Positions 16,903 to 24,073 of a DNA stretch of 58,505 nt are shown one piece after another. The stretch comes from Athalassotoga sp964433875 (GTDB lineage: Bacteria; Thermotogota; Thermotogae; Mesoaciditogales; Mesoaciditogaceae), in contig CAYSSO010000010.1 in NCBI GenBank assembly GCA_964433875.1, positions 1-58,505 of the forward strand. The letters are read 5' to 3'. Under the pieces are notes generated by a model. The model was not told the origin of the DNA. It was given only the letters and a program-made list of their open reading frames with translations, and made no database searches. Both the position numbers and the translations under genes were made by a program. Every line of letters starts with the position of its first letter. Positions within the stretch are counted from its first letter, which is position 1.

Positions 16903-18884
16903 AAACGAAATTTTTCCCGGCAACAGTAGATGGACTCGCAAGTGCCGTTGCGTGGAAGTATCTCTATCCTCTGTCAAGGGTTGTCCTTGCCGGTAAGGCT
17001 TCAGAAGATGTAAAAAATTTTTCACAGTATGATGAGATAGAAAAGGATCCTAAAAGGCAGGTAATTGAAGGAGAAAAGTGTTACACTTCTAAACTTATTA
17101 GAAAAATAGAAAAGATAAAGATAAAGATTTCATCTCGTGATACACAGTTGTTCGCCTTCGCGATATATTCAAAGACCAACGCATTACTTAGCCCCCATAC
17201 TGATGTCAATGATATTCTCGCTCTCGCATTTTGCGTAAAGAAGGGCGCGAGACTATGGTGGTTTTCACAATTCGCAAAAGAAGACCTCACTGCGGCGCAA
17301 ATAATGACAAGTCCCGTAACTTCGGTAAGGATAGATACATCCCTCTCACAGGTAAAAGAGATGATCGAAAGAACGAATTTAACCGGCTTGCCTGTATTGG
17401 ATGGTGAAGATCGCGTTGTCGGAGTGATAACAAAAAAAGATGTAGACAGAGCCTTGAAGGCCGGAGTCGAAGATCTTTCGATGACGATGAGCATTCCTCC
17501 GATAACGGTGAATTTAAAAGATCCGGCGAGCAAGGTTGGAGAGTTAATGGCAATCCACAACATAGGAAGAATCCCTGTTCTTGATGAAGAAGGAAAGATC
17601 GCCGGAATAATAACAAGAAGAGATCTTGTCAGGGCTATGGTCGACAGGACCTATTACGAGAAGAGATTGAGCATAGAGGGAAAGATCGAAAATATCATCT
17701 CTCCAAAATTGCTTTCTATTCTAAAGGAGATAGGAAATTTCGCATTTTCGAAAAAAGAAAAAATTTACGCCGTTGGAGGTTTTGTAAGAGACCTTATAAT
17801 GTCTAAAGAAAGTCTCGACGTAGATATAGCAATCGAAGGAGACGGCATAGAATTCGCGAAGGAATTTGCAGATCAAAAAAAGGTTAAATGCCTTACCTAT
17901 CCCGAATTCGGTACGGCAACGATTAAATTCAATGGAATTTCGATAGATATCGCCACGACAAGGACAGAATATTACGAAGAGCCCGGAACATTGCCAAAGG
18001 TAGAAAGATCGAATTTAAGACGGGACCTTTACAGAAGAGATTTCACGATAAATGCTATGGCGATGGATTTAACTCCGAACAACTTTGGCGTTATAATAGA
18101 TTTTTTTGGCGGACTCGAAGACATAAAAAGAAGAGAGATACGCGTTCTTCACACCTTGAGTTTTATCGAAGATCCGACGAGGATTTTGAGGGCGTTAAGA
18201 TACGCTGGAAGGTTTGAGTACAAATTGTCTCCGAACACGGAAATTCTTCTTTTAAAAGCGATAAAGGGAGGTTATCTTTCGTCGGTAAGCCCATCGCGCA
18301 TAAGGGCAGAACTCGAAAGATCGATAGAAGAAGAAAGGGCCGCACGGGTATTTTCTCTTTACCAGGATTACGGAATCTTTTCGGAACTTTTCTGCCAATC
18401 CAAGATCGATTTCGAAAGGTTTTTCTCTATCGCAAGATCGGAGAATTTTTCGAAAGCGAATAAGTTGTACGCGATGATCCTTTTGATTTTAAAAAAGTGT
18501 CCGGTGAAAATGGCAAACGAAACGATGAAGATGTATGGAGTGCCAATGAAAATCGTGAATTCATTTTCACTTCTTCAGGACACAAAATTTCTTTCCTCCA
18601 TTTCAAATCCGAAGAGCAGATTTGCACTCTACAATGCTTTAAAGTCTTTACCTTCCGAACTTTTACTCGCTCTCTCTTACGATGAAGGATTAAAAGAAAA
18701 AGTCTTTGAATATTTTGAAATATCAAAGGTAAAACTCGAAAAGATCAACGGCGCAATGCTTAAAAACATTTACAAACTTGAAGGAATGGAAATAAGAAAT
18801 ACGCTCGAAAAGATTCTCGAAATGAAGATCAACGACGGAATGGATGAGGAGAAAGCGCTCAGAGTGGTGATTTCCAAAAAATGA
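16899..18884 (+). CDS. CBS-domain tRNA nucleotidyltransferase (CCA-adding/poly(A) polymerase family) with a remnant DHH-like N-terminus
   Basis: 661 aa. Residues about 134-190 and 196-250 are two CBS domains (TAAQIMTSPVTSV..., LPVLDGEDRVVGVITKKD). From about 265 comes a class II nucleotidyltransferase: YAVGGFVRDLI (GG-VRD), catalytic Asp pair in LDVDIAIEGDG, the ERSNLRRDLYRRDFTINAMA motif and the RNA-binding region DPTRILRALRYAGRF. It adds or repairs the 3' CCA of tRNA. Related DHH-CBS-PAP fusion proteins carry a full N-terminal DHH/DHHA1 phosphoesterase of some 300 residues. Here only about 125 residues remain, with FFPATVDGLASAVAWKYLYP resembling the DGLAS segment but lacking the metal-binding His/Asp. 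ATG overlaps the previous stop (ATGA). Confidence 0.85.
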   Translation: MKTKFFPATVDGLASAVAWKYLYPLSRVVLAGKASEDVKNFSQYDEIEKDPKRQVIEGEKCYTSKLIRKIEKIKIKISSRDTQLFAFAIYSKTNALLSPHTDVNDILALAFCVKKGARLWWFSQFAKEDLTAAQIMTSPVTSVRIDTSLSQVKEMIERTNLTGLPVLDGEDRVVGVITKKDVDRALKAGVEDLSMTMSIPPITVNLKDPASKVGELMAIHNIGRIPVLDEEGKIAGIITRRDLVRAMVDRTYYEKRLSIEGKIENIISPKLLSILKEIGNFAFSKKEKIYAVGGFVRDLIMSKESLDVDIAIEGDGIEFAKEFADQKKVKCLTYPEFGTATIKFNGISIDIATTRTEYYEEPGTLPKVERSNLRRDLYRRDFTINAMAMDLTPNNFGVIIDFFGGLEDIKRREIRVLHTLSFIEDPTRILRALRYAGRFEYKLSPNTEILLLKAIKGGYLSSVSPSRIRAELERSIEEERAARVFSLYQDYGIFSELFCQSKIDFERFFSIARSENFSKANKLYAMILLILKKCPVKMANETMKMYGVPMKIVNSFSLLQDTKFLSSISNPKSRFALYNALKSLPSELLLALSYDEGLKEKVFEYFEISKVKLEKINGAMLKNIYKLEGMEIRNTLEKILEMKINDGMDEEKALRVVISKK

Positions 18885-19954
18885 AAAAATTCATCATTTA
18901 CGGTTTAGTAATAGGGCTCGTCTTGGCCATAACAATATACTTACTTAACTCCTTCGGCGGAGGGATAAATTTAAAACTCATCGATCATTTCTTTCTGAGA
19001 TCATGGTGGGGGGTCTTTGGTGTAATTTTACTTTTGGTATCGTGGATAACTGACGCCATTAACACGTATATACTCGTGAGACTCTCAAAGTCAAAGATAA
19101 CCATTTTTCAATCCCTAAAGGCCACTATCATCGCTAACTTTTTTGGAATGATAACTCCTTCATCCGTAGGCGGTCAGCCGATGCAGATCGTTTACATGAA
19201 TAAATTGGGAGTCTCGCCGGGCATTTCAACTTCTATCATCGTATTCAAATTCATAGCATGGCAGGGTGCAATAGAGGTAATAGCGATATTCGGTCTGGGA
19301 AGGGCCATCGCTTTACTCGGCAGTGTTCCCTCGGCTATTTCTCTTGCGATCATAGGCTTTTTGATCTCAACGGTGACAATAGTTTTGATGATGCTCTTTA
19401 ATTTCAACAAAAGCGTCTATAATCTTTTCTTCGGAGTGGTAAGAAAGGTGATATCTATTTTCACCTTCAGTAAAAAATTGAGGCCAAAGGTAGAAAAATT
19501 GCTCGAAAGATTTGACAGCGAGATAGCAAAATACGCAACAAGCGCAAAGACCTTTTCTCATAAACCTCATATCCTGATTTTGGTCTTTTTGCTTTCTATC
19601 ATCTCAAGCGGAGCGGGCTTAATGCTCGTCTTTCCGATAATATCCTCCCTTAACCTTCTGGGAAGCGATCTTCAAAGCGCTCTCGATGTCTTTGCGATTC
19701 AGGCTCTCGCAACGCTTATAATTTATTACTCCCCGACTCCTGGAGCCACGGGAACGGCCGAAGGAGAGTTTTACCTTTTTTATTCGGCCCTTATACCGTC
19801 AAAATACGTCGCGACAATAACGATAGAATGGAGCATTTTGAGGTATTTCATACCTCTTTTAATAGGCTTTATAGTCGTTCTGATAGAATCTTTGAGAGGT
19901 ATGAAACTTACAAATCAGGAAAAAGATGTTATAATAAATGAGAAATCGCAATAG
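18881..19954 (+). CDS. Lysylphosphatidylglycerol synthase TM-domain / UPF0104 flippase-like membrane protein
   Basis: 357 aa with about seven to eight membrane segments. The conserved PF03706 features are present: ATIIANFFGMITPSSVGGQP, then VFKFIAWQG, and near the C-terminus YYSPTPGATGTAEGEFY followed by a helix. Family members include the transmembrane part of MprF (aminoacyl-phosphatidylglycerol flipping) and stand-alone proteins of unknown substrate; no aminoacyltransferase domain is attached here. Probably moves or binds a lipid in the inner membrane. ATGA overlap with the CCA-adding enzyme gene. Confidence 0.75.
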   Translation: MKKFIIYGLVIGLVLAITIYLLNSFGGGINLKLIDHFFLRSWWGVFGVILLLVSWITDAINTYILVRLSKSKITIFQSLKATIIANFFGMITPSSVGGQPMQIVYMNKLGVSPGISTSIIVFKFIAWQGAIEVIAIFGLGRAIALLGSVPSAISLAIIGFLISTVTIVLMMLFNFNKSVYNLFFGVVRKVISIFTFSKKLRPKVEKLLERFDSEIAKYATSAKTFSHKPHILILVFLLSIISSGAGLMLVFPIISSLNLLGSDLQSALDVFAIQALATLIIYYSPTPGATGTAEGEFYLFYSALIPSKYVATITIEWSILRYFIPLLIGFIVVLIESLRGMKLTNQEKDVIINEKSQ

Positions 19955-19966
19955 GAGGTTTTCGAA

Positions 19967-20170
19967 GTGAAAAAAGGTATACATCCACAATTGCACGAGG
20001 TAACGGCCACATGTGCCTGCGGGGCAGAGTACAAAGTCCTATCCACAAAGGATAAGATAACACTCGAAGTTTGTTCTGCGTGCCATCCTTTCTTTACCGG
20101 AAAGAGAACCAATATAGTTGACATCGAAGGACAAGTAGAAAGATTCAACAAAAAGTACGCAAAAAAATGA
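19967..20170 (+). CDS. rpmE: 50S ribosomal protein L31 (zinc-binding type)
   Basis: 67 aa. MKKGIHPQLHEVTATCACGA and EVCSACHPFFTGKR are diagnostic of L31. Four Cys (CxC and CxxC) make it the zinc-binding form. GTG start at 19967 with TAGGAGG upstream. Last gene of the plus-strand run that starts at 5585; an intrinsic terminator begins at its stop codon. Confidence 0.96.
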   Translation: MKKGIHPQLHEVTATCACGAEYKVLSTKDKITLEVCSACHPFFTGKRTNIVDIEGQVERFNKKYAKK

Positions 20171-20192
20171 AAACAGCCCAAAGGGCTGTTTT
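20170..20192. terminator. Bidirectional intrinsic terminator between rpmE and asnA
   Basis: Perfect 10-bp stem AAAACAGCCC / GGGCTGTTTT with a 3-base loop, followed by T-rich DNA on both strands (TTTTCT on plus; CATTTTTTT on minus). It overlaps the stop codon of rpmE and lies 4 bases beyond the stop of the convergent asparagine synthetase gene, so it should end both transcripts. Confidence 0.9.
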
Positions 20193-20195
20193 CTA

Positions 20196-21104
20196 TCATA
20201 TAGATATCTTCCCAGGAACCTTTGCAAATAATCTCGCCTCGGCGACGCTATTAAGGTTGCACACGAATCTTGTAAGTCTTTCTACGCCTATTCCGCAACC
20301 GGCCGAAGGCGGGATTCCTTTTTTTACCTCCTCAAGATACCAATCAAAATCTTCAGGTTTATTTCCCTTGAGTCCCATTCTGTAAAGGATTCTTTCGTAA
20401 TCGTATTCCCTCTCCCCTCCGGAAATTGCCTCTCCAAATCCGTAGGGGTATATAAGATCCATATCAACGAGGGTCTTTCCGTCTCCATCAAGTCTATCGT
20501 AAAATTCCCTCTCCTTTATCGGGATATCTATAAGCCAGAAAGGCTCTGTCGCGCTCTTTGATAGAATACTCTCGAAGTCCGGGCCATACTTTTCGTACGC
20601 TTCAAGATATTTAACGCGCCTAAAAGGTATTGAGGGAATTGAAAAACGCGGATTCATCTTTCTAACGATCTCTCCGAATTTTTCATCTATATCCTCGAAG
20701 ACATCGACGAACATCCTTTCAATAAGATCGAGAATATCATCTCTTTTTGCATTTCTTACCTCGAGATCGAGTTGGGTGAACTCTATCAGGTGTCTGCCAG
20801 TTGATGACTTATCATTCGTTTCAAGCCTTACGTTAGGGGAGAAAATGAAGATCTTAGGAAAGGTCCTAACTGCCAATTGTTTGTGGAAGATCATGGATTT
20901 GGTAAGAGAATACCTGCCGTCGTAGTAATCGATCGAGGCGTCAAAAACACTGTGATTTAGAGGATCGGTTATCGGTGAAATTATGACTGGCAAAATCTCT
21001 ATGAATCCCTCCCTTCTTAAAAACTGTCCCATCTCAGAGATCAACTCACTCGAGATTTGAAGCACTTCAGCCTTCGTTTCGATCTGCTTTTCAACCTTTA
21101 TCAT
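20196..21104 (-). CDS. Archaeal-type asparagine synthetase (AsnRS/AspRS-paralogue, class II aaRS core)
   Basis: 302 aa. It is a class II aminoacyl-tRNA synthetase catalytic core without the N-terminal anticodon-binding OB domain, the form described for the AsnRS paralogue in Pyrococcus that makes asparagine from aspartate, ATP and ammonia. Motif 2 is in FIFSPNVRLETNDKSSTGRH, with EFTQLDLEV after it; motif 3 is PPSAGCGIGVERLTRFV. Length and architecture fit that family rather than a true AsnRS (over 430 aa). ATG 21104 has TTAGGAGGTG. Expression is evidently controlled by the attenuator at 21126-21256, whose leader peptide contains six Asn codons; this independently supports a role in Asn synthesis. 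Confidence 0.88.
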   Translation of the reverse strand: MIKVEKQIETKAEVLQISSELISEMGQFLRREGFIEILPVIISPITDPLNHSVFDASIDYYDGRYSLTKSMIFHKQLAVRTFPKIFIFSPNVRLETNDKSSTGRHLIEFTQLDLEVRNAKRDDILDLIERMFVDVFEDIDEKFGEIVRKMNPRFSIPSIPFRRVKYLEAYEKYGPDFESILSKSATEPFWLIDIPIKEREFYDRLDGDGKTLVDMDLIYPYGFGEAISGGEREYDYERILYRMGLKGNKPEDFDWYLEEVKKGIPPSAGCGIGVERLTRFVCNLNSVAEARLFAKVPGKISI

Positions 21105-21125
21105 AAAAACACCTCCTAAAATTTT

Positions 21126-21157
21126 AAAGGGCCGATGATTTTTCTCATCGGCCCTTT
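21126..21157 (-). terminator. Attenuator terminator hairpin in the asnA leader
   Basis: On the minus-strand transcript a 13-bp perfect stem AAAGGGCCGATGA / TCATCGGCCCTTT with a 6-base loop (GAAAAA), followed by AAAATTTT and then the asnA SD. The U-tract is interrupted, so termination efficiency may be moderate. It stands 22 bases after the leader stop codon and 22 bases before the asnA start. Its 5' arm is also the partner of an alternative antiterminator stem (21146-21160 with 21183-21197). Confidence 0.85.
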
Positions 21158-21204
21158 GGGTATATACTCAAAAATAAACTAACCCAACCGACCGATGTCG
21201 ATTG
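21146..21204 (-). promoter_or_regulatory. Alternative pairing segments of the asnA attenuator (antiterminator and anti-antiterminator)
   Basis: Segment 2 (21183-21197, RNA-sense CATCGGTCGGTTGGG) can pair with segment 3 (21146-21160, CCCAAAGGGCCGATG): 13 of 15 positions pair (one G-T wobble, two internal mismatches). This would sequester the 5' arm of the terminator. Segment 1 (21197-21204, CAATCGAC) pairs along 8 bp with 21185-21192 (GTCGGTTG, one wobble, 4-base loop), which would keep segment 2 busy and let the terminator form. Segment 1 begins immediately after the run of Asn codons, so a ribosome stalled there would cover it. This is the classical 1:2 / 2:3 / 3:4 layout. Confidence 0.8.
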
Positions 21205-21256
21205 AGTTATTATTATTGTTGTTGATTTTCGAAACTAAAACCAAAAATTTGTTCAT
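21179..21256 (-). CDS. Asparagine leader peptide (attenuator peptide, 25 aa)
   Basis: Too short for standard gene callers. ATG at 21256-21254 is preceded by AAAGGTGGG at 4-base spacing; the stop is TAG at 21181-21179. Residues 12-17 are six consecutive Asn, encoded AAC AAC AAT AAT AAT AAC; the peptide then ends SIDIGRLG. It lies between a strong promoter and a terminator hairpin, upstream of an asparagine synthetase gene. The peptide itself should have no function; its translation rate senses charged tRNA-Asn and sets which RNA hairpin forms. No database comparison was possible. Confidence 0.85.
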   Translation of the reverse strand: MNKFLVLVSKINNNNNNSIDIGRLG

Positions 21257-21328
21257 TTTACCCACCTTTATTTCTCAAGATTTACCGTAATATCAATTAT
21301 AAATATCTTTCCCAAAAACTTTTAATAT

Positions 21329-21357
21329 ATTATGCCACTATTTTTTAAGATTGTCAA
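21329..21357 (-). promoter_or_regulatory. Promoter of the asnA leader
   Basis: On the minus strand TTGACA (21357-21352, perfect -35), a 17-base spacer and CATAAT (21334-21329, 5 of 6 for -10). Transcription should start near 21322, leaving about 65 bases before the leader peptide ATG at 21256. Confidence 0.85.
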
Positions 21358-21571
21358 GAGGAGGTCATCGTTGCTCCGACGGGTAATACGGGTAGCACGT
21401 GGAATGAATTGAAATTGGCAATCAAAACTGCTCACTCTTTACTACTCACTACTTACTCTTCACTTTCCCATCCCCATATAGTGCAAACCAAAAGGAGTGT
21501 GTTGGCGGATAAAAAATGTTGTAAAAATTTGTTCAGTGCGCTTTAATCGTTCCCGCCACTTTACCAAGAAT
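21358..21571. other. Non-coding stretch with degenerate pyrimidine-rich repeat
   Basis: No supported gene. Around 21428-21470 the plus strand shows repeated short CTCACT / TTACT / ACTCTTCACT units (roughly 8-10 base periodicity, degenerate). A motif TCATCGTTGCTCC at about 21364-21376 resembles, in inverse orientation, GGGGCAACGATGA near 31444-31456 in another intergenic region. Together with the spacer at 57554-57662 this looks like a family of degraded intergenic repeats. Spacer between the asnA promoter and the terminator of the next minus-strand operon. Confidence 0.4.
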
Positions 21572-21594
21572 AAAGAGCCCTTAAGGGCTCTTTT
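21572..21594 (-). terminator. Intrinsic terminator after the mini-AOR operon
   Basis: Perfect 9-bp stem AAAGAGCCC / GGGCTCTTT with loop TTAA, located 57 bases beyond the stop codon of the minus-strand aldehyde oxidoreductase-like gene. Minus-strand flank reads TTTATTCTT. T-rich flank also on the plus strand (TTTTATAATT), but no plus-strand gene precedes it. Confidence 0.75.
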
Positions 21595-21650
21595 ATAATT
21601 TAAGGGGATAGGGGGTATTCACTTCTTAGACGGGCAGAATCCATCTTTGT

Positions 21651-22586
21651 TCAAAAATCAAAGTTGTATTTGCGTATTATTCTTTGATAATCCTCGATTT
21701 TTAAAGCGCCATAAGAAAAAGCGCAAAAGCCAAATGTATCCATCATGTCCTTTACTGGATCTTCGCGTGAATGAGAAGGTTGAACTTTCTCGTTTTTTAA
21801 AAGATCCAAAAGTTCTTTCGTATCCTTTGGAAGGTGTTGAATTACTTCTCCCGCACGCAAAGAATCGACGCCGAGATCATTGCACATCTTCACAAATTCC
21901 TTGATCGCGTCCTCATCTTGGGTGTGTTTCATAAAGGTAGCGCCGGCCCTTTCCCAATGATCGTTCAAACGTTTTTCACACCTAACGGGACATTCTAAGC
22001 ACGGATCATTTATCGCCTCATCTGTAAAGATCCTTATCGCTTTTAAATTTTTGCTTCCCATTACGGCACCCAAACCATCCCGGCCGGCCGGGGATTCATC
22101 GAAGAGTATGACGGATAAGGGAAGGAGTTTTTCTCCTGCCGGTCCTATGCATGCAACGACCGATCTTTCTGAAAGGATTTTTTTGCACTCCGACACATCT
22201 GTCCCCTTCAGATAAGGCGCATCGAGTATTTCGATCTTCGAATGATTTATGTAAATGTAGGAAAGATCATTCGCCTTCCCTTCGATCACAAGGCCATCGT
22301 ATCCAATCGATTTCAGAGCGATTCCAAATCTTCCACCCGATGAACTGACGCTTTTTGCCCCGTCAATTCCACATGCGGCAACGGCAAACCTTCCACCATG
22401 AGGGACATCACTTTCTCCGGTAAATGGCCCTGTTGCGATGGCAAGTACATTTGACTCCGACAAGGGATCGGATTGTCGGATCAATTCAAGTGCGAGTTTT
22501 TTCCCGCCTATTAAATTCGGATCCACTTCAAAAGCCGATATTTCTCTCTCTGATAAATTTATCTTTAACAGTTTTATGCTCTTCAT
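21651..22586 (-). CDS. Miniature aldehyde:ferredoxin oxidoreductase-like protein (internally shortened)
   Basis: 311 aa versus about 600 in the AOR family. Residues 1-190 are the normal N-terminal tungstopterin domain (LLKINLSEREI, IATGPFTGESDVPHGGRF, SSGGRFGIALKSIGYDGLVIEG, ESPAGRDGLGAVMGSKNLKAI). Then the cluster motif PCLECPVRC (Cys196, 199, 203), a stretch like the start of domain 2 (FVKMCNDLGVDSLRAGEVI), and, after a loss of roughly 280 residues, an ending MDTFGFCAFSYG whose Cys288 matches the distal fourth cluster ligand of AOR. Thus all four potential Fe4S4 ligands remain while most of the substrate/cofactor domains are missing. ATGA overlap with the TPR gene. It may be a cofactor- or cluster-binding relative rather than an active aldehyde oxidase. 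Confidence 0.75.
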   Translation of the reverse strand: MKSIKLLKINLSEREISAFEVDPNLIGGKKLALELIRQSDPLSESNVLAIATGPFTGESDVPHGGRFAVAACGIDGAKSVSSSGGRFGIALKSIGYDGLVIEGKANDLSYIYINHSKIEILDAPYLKGTDVSECKKILSERSVVACIGPAGEKLLPLSVILFDESPAGRDGLGAVMGSKNLKAIRIFTDEAINDPCLECPVRCEKRLNDHWERAGATFMKHTQDEDAIKEFVKMCNDLGVDSLRAGEVIQHLPKDTKELLDLLKNEKVQPSHSREDPVKDMMDTFGFCAFSYGALKIEDYQRIIRKYNFDF

Positions 22587-24073
22587 TGATCCACAACCAT
22601 TTCGATAAGACTTTTAAAATCGGGATCAACTTCTCCCGAGATCAAAAGATACGCTATGTATTGGGCAATTTCTTTTATGTCTTCTTTTTTTGACACGGCG
22701 TGGTTTTCATCCATAACCTTTGCAATGGCATTTCCTACCTTCCAAGATATATCGCTTATCTGAGGTATAATTTGATCTATCGATTCATCAACGGCGTATC
22801 CAAGGGCATGAGTGTAAAAATAAACCCTGTAAAGGAATATAAGCAAGGCGGTAAGATCAAAAGATCCCGAAAAAGCAAGAGATGCTCTCGTTATAAAGGA
22901 TTCGGCCGAATAAAAGTGAAGTTTATGTTTCTCTATCGCCATCTCGACTATTTTCAGCATTGAAGGATCAAAGATCTCTTCTTTTCCAATATAGCCTTCT
23001 TTTATCTCTTCAATTCTCCTTTTGATCTTAGGATTGGTATTAATGTACTTTGCAACATCTAAAATTTCGATTTTGAGATCCCATCCATCCTGAAACTCTA
23101 TAAGTGTTTTTCTCGATGAAGAAAGTTCTTCGGGGAGTTTTTCGCACAATTCAAGAGCCTTGTCTATCATTCCATTTAAGGCGTAAAGATCTATGGCAGC
23201 GATCAAAAAGCCCTCTTCTTCGATACCAAGGCTAAGGCCTTCTTCAACATCTCCGAGGCCTTCTTCGTAAAGGCCAGCGATCTTTTCGAGAATAACGAGT
23301 TCGGTGAAAAATTCTGCCTCGAAAACTTTCCCCTGCCGGTAAAGCGCATAGGAAAGATCGTATGTCGAGTAAAGATTCCCTTCATTGTTTTCGATCGATA
23401 GTTTAAATTCTCTTTCGGCAAGAGAAAATTTTTGAAGTGAGTTTGCGGCGACGCCAATTCTCCAGTGAACGGGAAGTGTACTGTCAATAGAAAGGGCCTG
23501 ACGGTACAGCGCTATGGCCGAATTGTAATCCCCAATTGCAAGGTACGCATCCCCCATTACAACGTAAAAAAGCGCAAAGGAGGGATCTATTTCAAGTCCC
23601 TTTTTACACACCTCTATTGCTTCTTCGTATTCTTTCTCTTCGATAAGCGTCCTTGCGAGTTCTAACCTTACCGGCAAGTACTCGGAATTCATAGCGAGCG
23701 CTTCTTTGAGAAGAATCTCAGATCTTTCGAGATTGCCATCTATTCTCTCTACTATCCCAAGGTGAAGCGGATACCGGTAATCTTTTTTGTAATTAGAGGC
23801 TTCTTCGATCATCTTCATTGCCATATCTAAATTGCCATTGTTTATGAAAAATCTTGCCCTATCGTATAGAAAGTAAACCAAATATGGAAGGTAATACTCC
23901 ACCTTCTTTCCCGTCTCTATTTGAGCCCTTAATCCTCTTAAGATCATCTCGGGATCCAACCTGTTGCTTTTGACAGCCTCTTCAAAATCTTCTCCAATAA
24001 GAGGCAGAGAAAGTGGAAGGTTCTCTTCTTTGGCCTTTTGTGGATCTAAAGAAAGATAAAATATGACCTTCAT
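22583..24073 (-). CDS. TPR-repeat protein
   Basis: 496 aa, cytoplasmic (no signal peptide). Contains an array of tetratricopeptide repeats, clearest in residues about 90-270: ARTLIEEKEYEEAIEVCKKG, ALFYVVMGDAYLAIGDYNSA, then a GNLYSTYDLSYALYRQGKVF unit. The C-terminal 200 residues are helical without a recognised motif. TPR proteins are usually protein-interaction scaffolds. The frame is open to 24298, but ATG 24073 is the right start because it overlaps the stop of the upstream gene (ATGA) and gives MKVIFYLSLD; the upstream part is low-complexity Lys/Arg shadow of that gene. ATGA overlap at its own 3' end too: the three genes from 25197 to 21651 form a translationally coupled unit. Confidence 0.7.
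   Translation of the reverse strand: MKVIFYLSLDPQKAKEENLPLSLPLIGEDFEEAVKSNRLDPEMILRGLRAQIETGKKVEYYLPYLVYFLYDRARFFINNGNLDMAMKMIEEASNYKKDYRYPLHLGIVERIDGNLERSEILLKEALAMNSEYLPVRLELARTLIEEKEYEEAIEVCKKGLEIDPSFALFYVVMGDAYLAIGDYNSAIALYRQALSIDSTLPVHWRIGVAANSLQKFSLAEREFKLSIENNEGNLYSTYDLSYALYRQGKVFEAEFFTELVILEKIAGLYEEGLGDVEEGLSLGIEEEGFLIAAIDLYALNGMIDKALELCEKLPEELSSSRKTLIEFQDGWDLKIEILDVAKYINTNPKIKRRIEEIKEGYIGKEEIFDPSMLKIVEMAIEKHKLHFYSAESFITRASLAFSGSFDLTALLIFLYRVYFYTHALGYAVDESIDQIIPQISDISWKVGNAIAKVMDENHAVSKKEDIKEIAQYIAYLLISGEVDPDFKSLIEMVVDQ

Noticed and set aside
17081..17563. 160-aa minus-strand ORF
   Set aside because: Antisense shadow of the CBS domains of the CCA-adding enzyme; no SD, no known motif, Ser/Thr-rich composition typical of reverse-frame translation.
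21241..21270. Possible T-box riboswitch upstream of asnA (AGGTGGG in the leader)
   Set aside because: The T-box sequence (AGGGTGGNACCGCG) is absent; the GGTGGG is the SD of the leader peptide ORF and the terminator/antiterminator pairs do not include it.
21420..21480. CRISPR-like repeat array
   Set aside because: Units are short, degenerate and directly adjacent with no spacers of constant length; no cas genes in the window.
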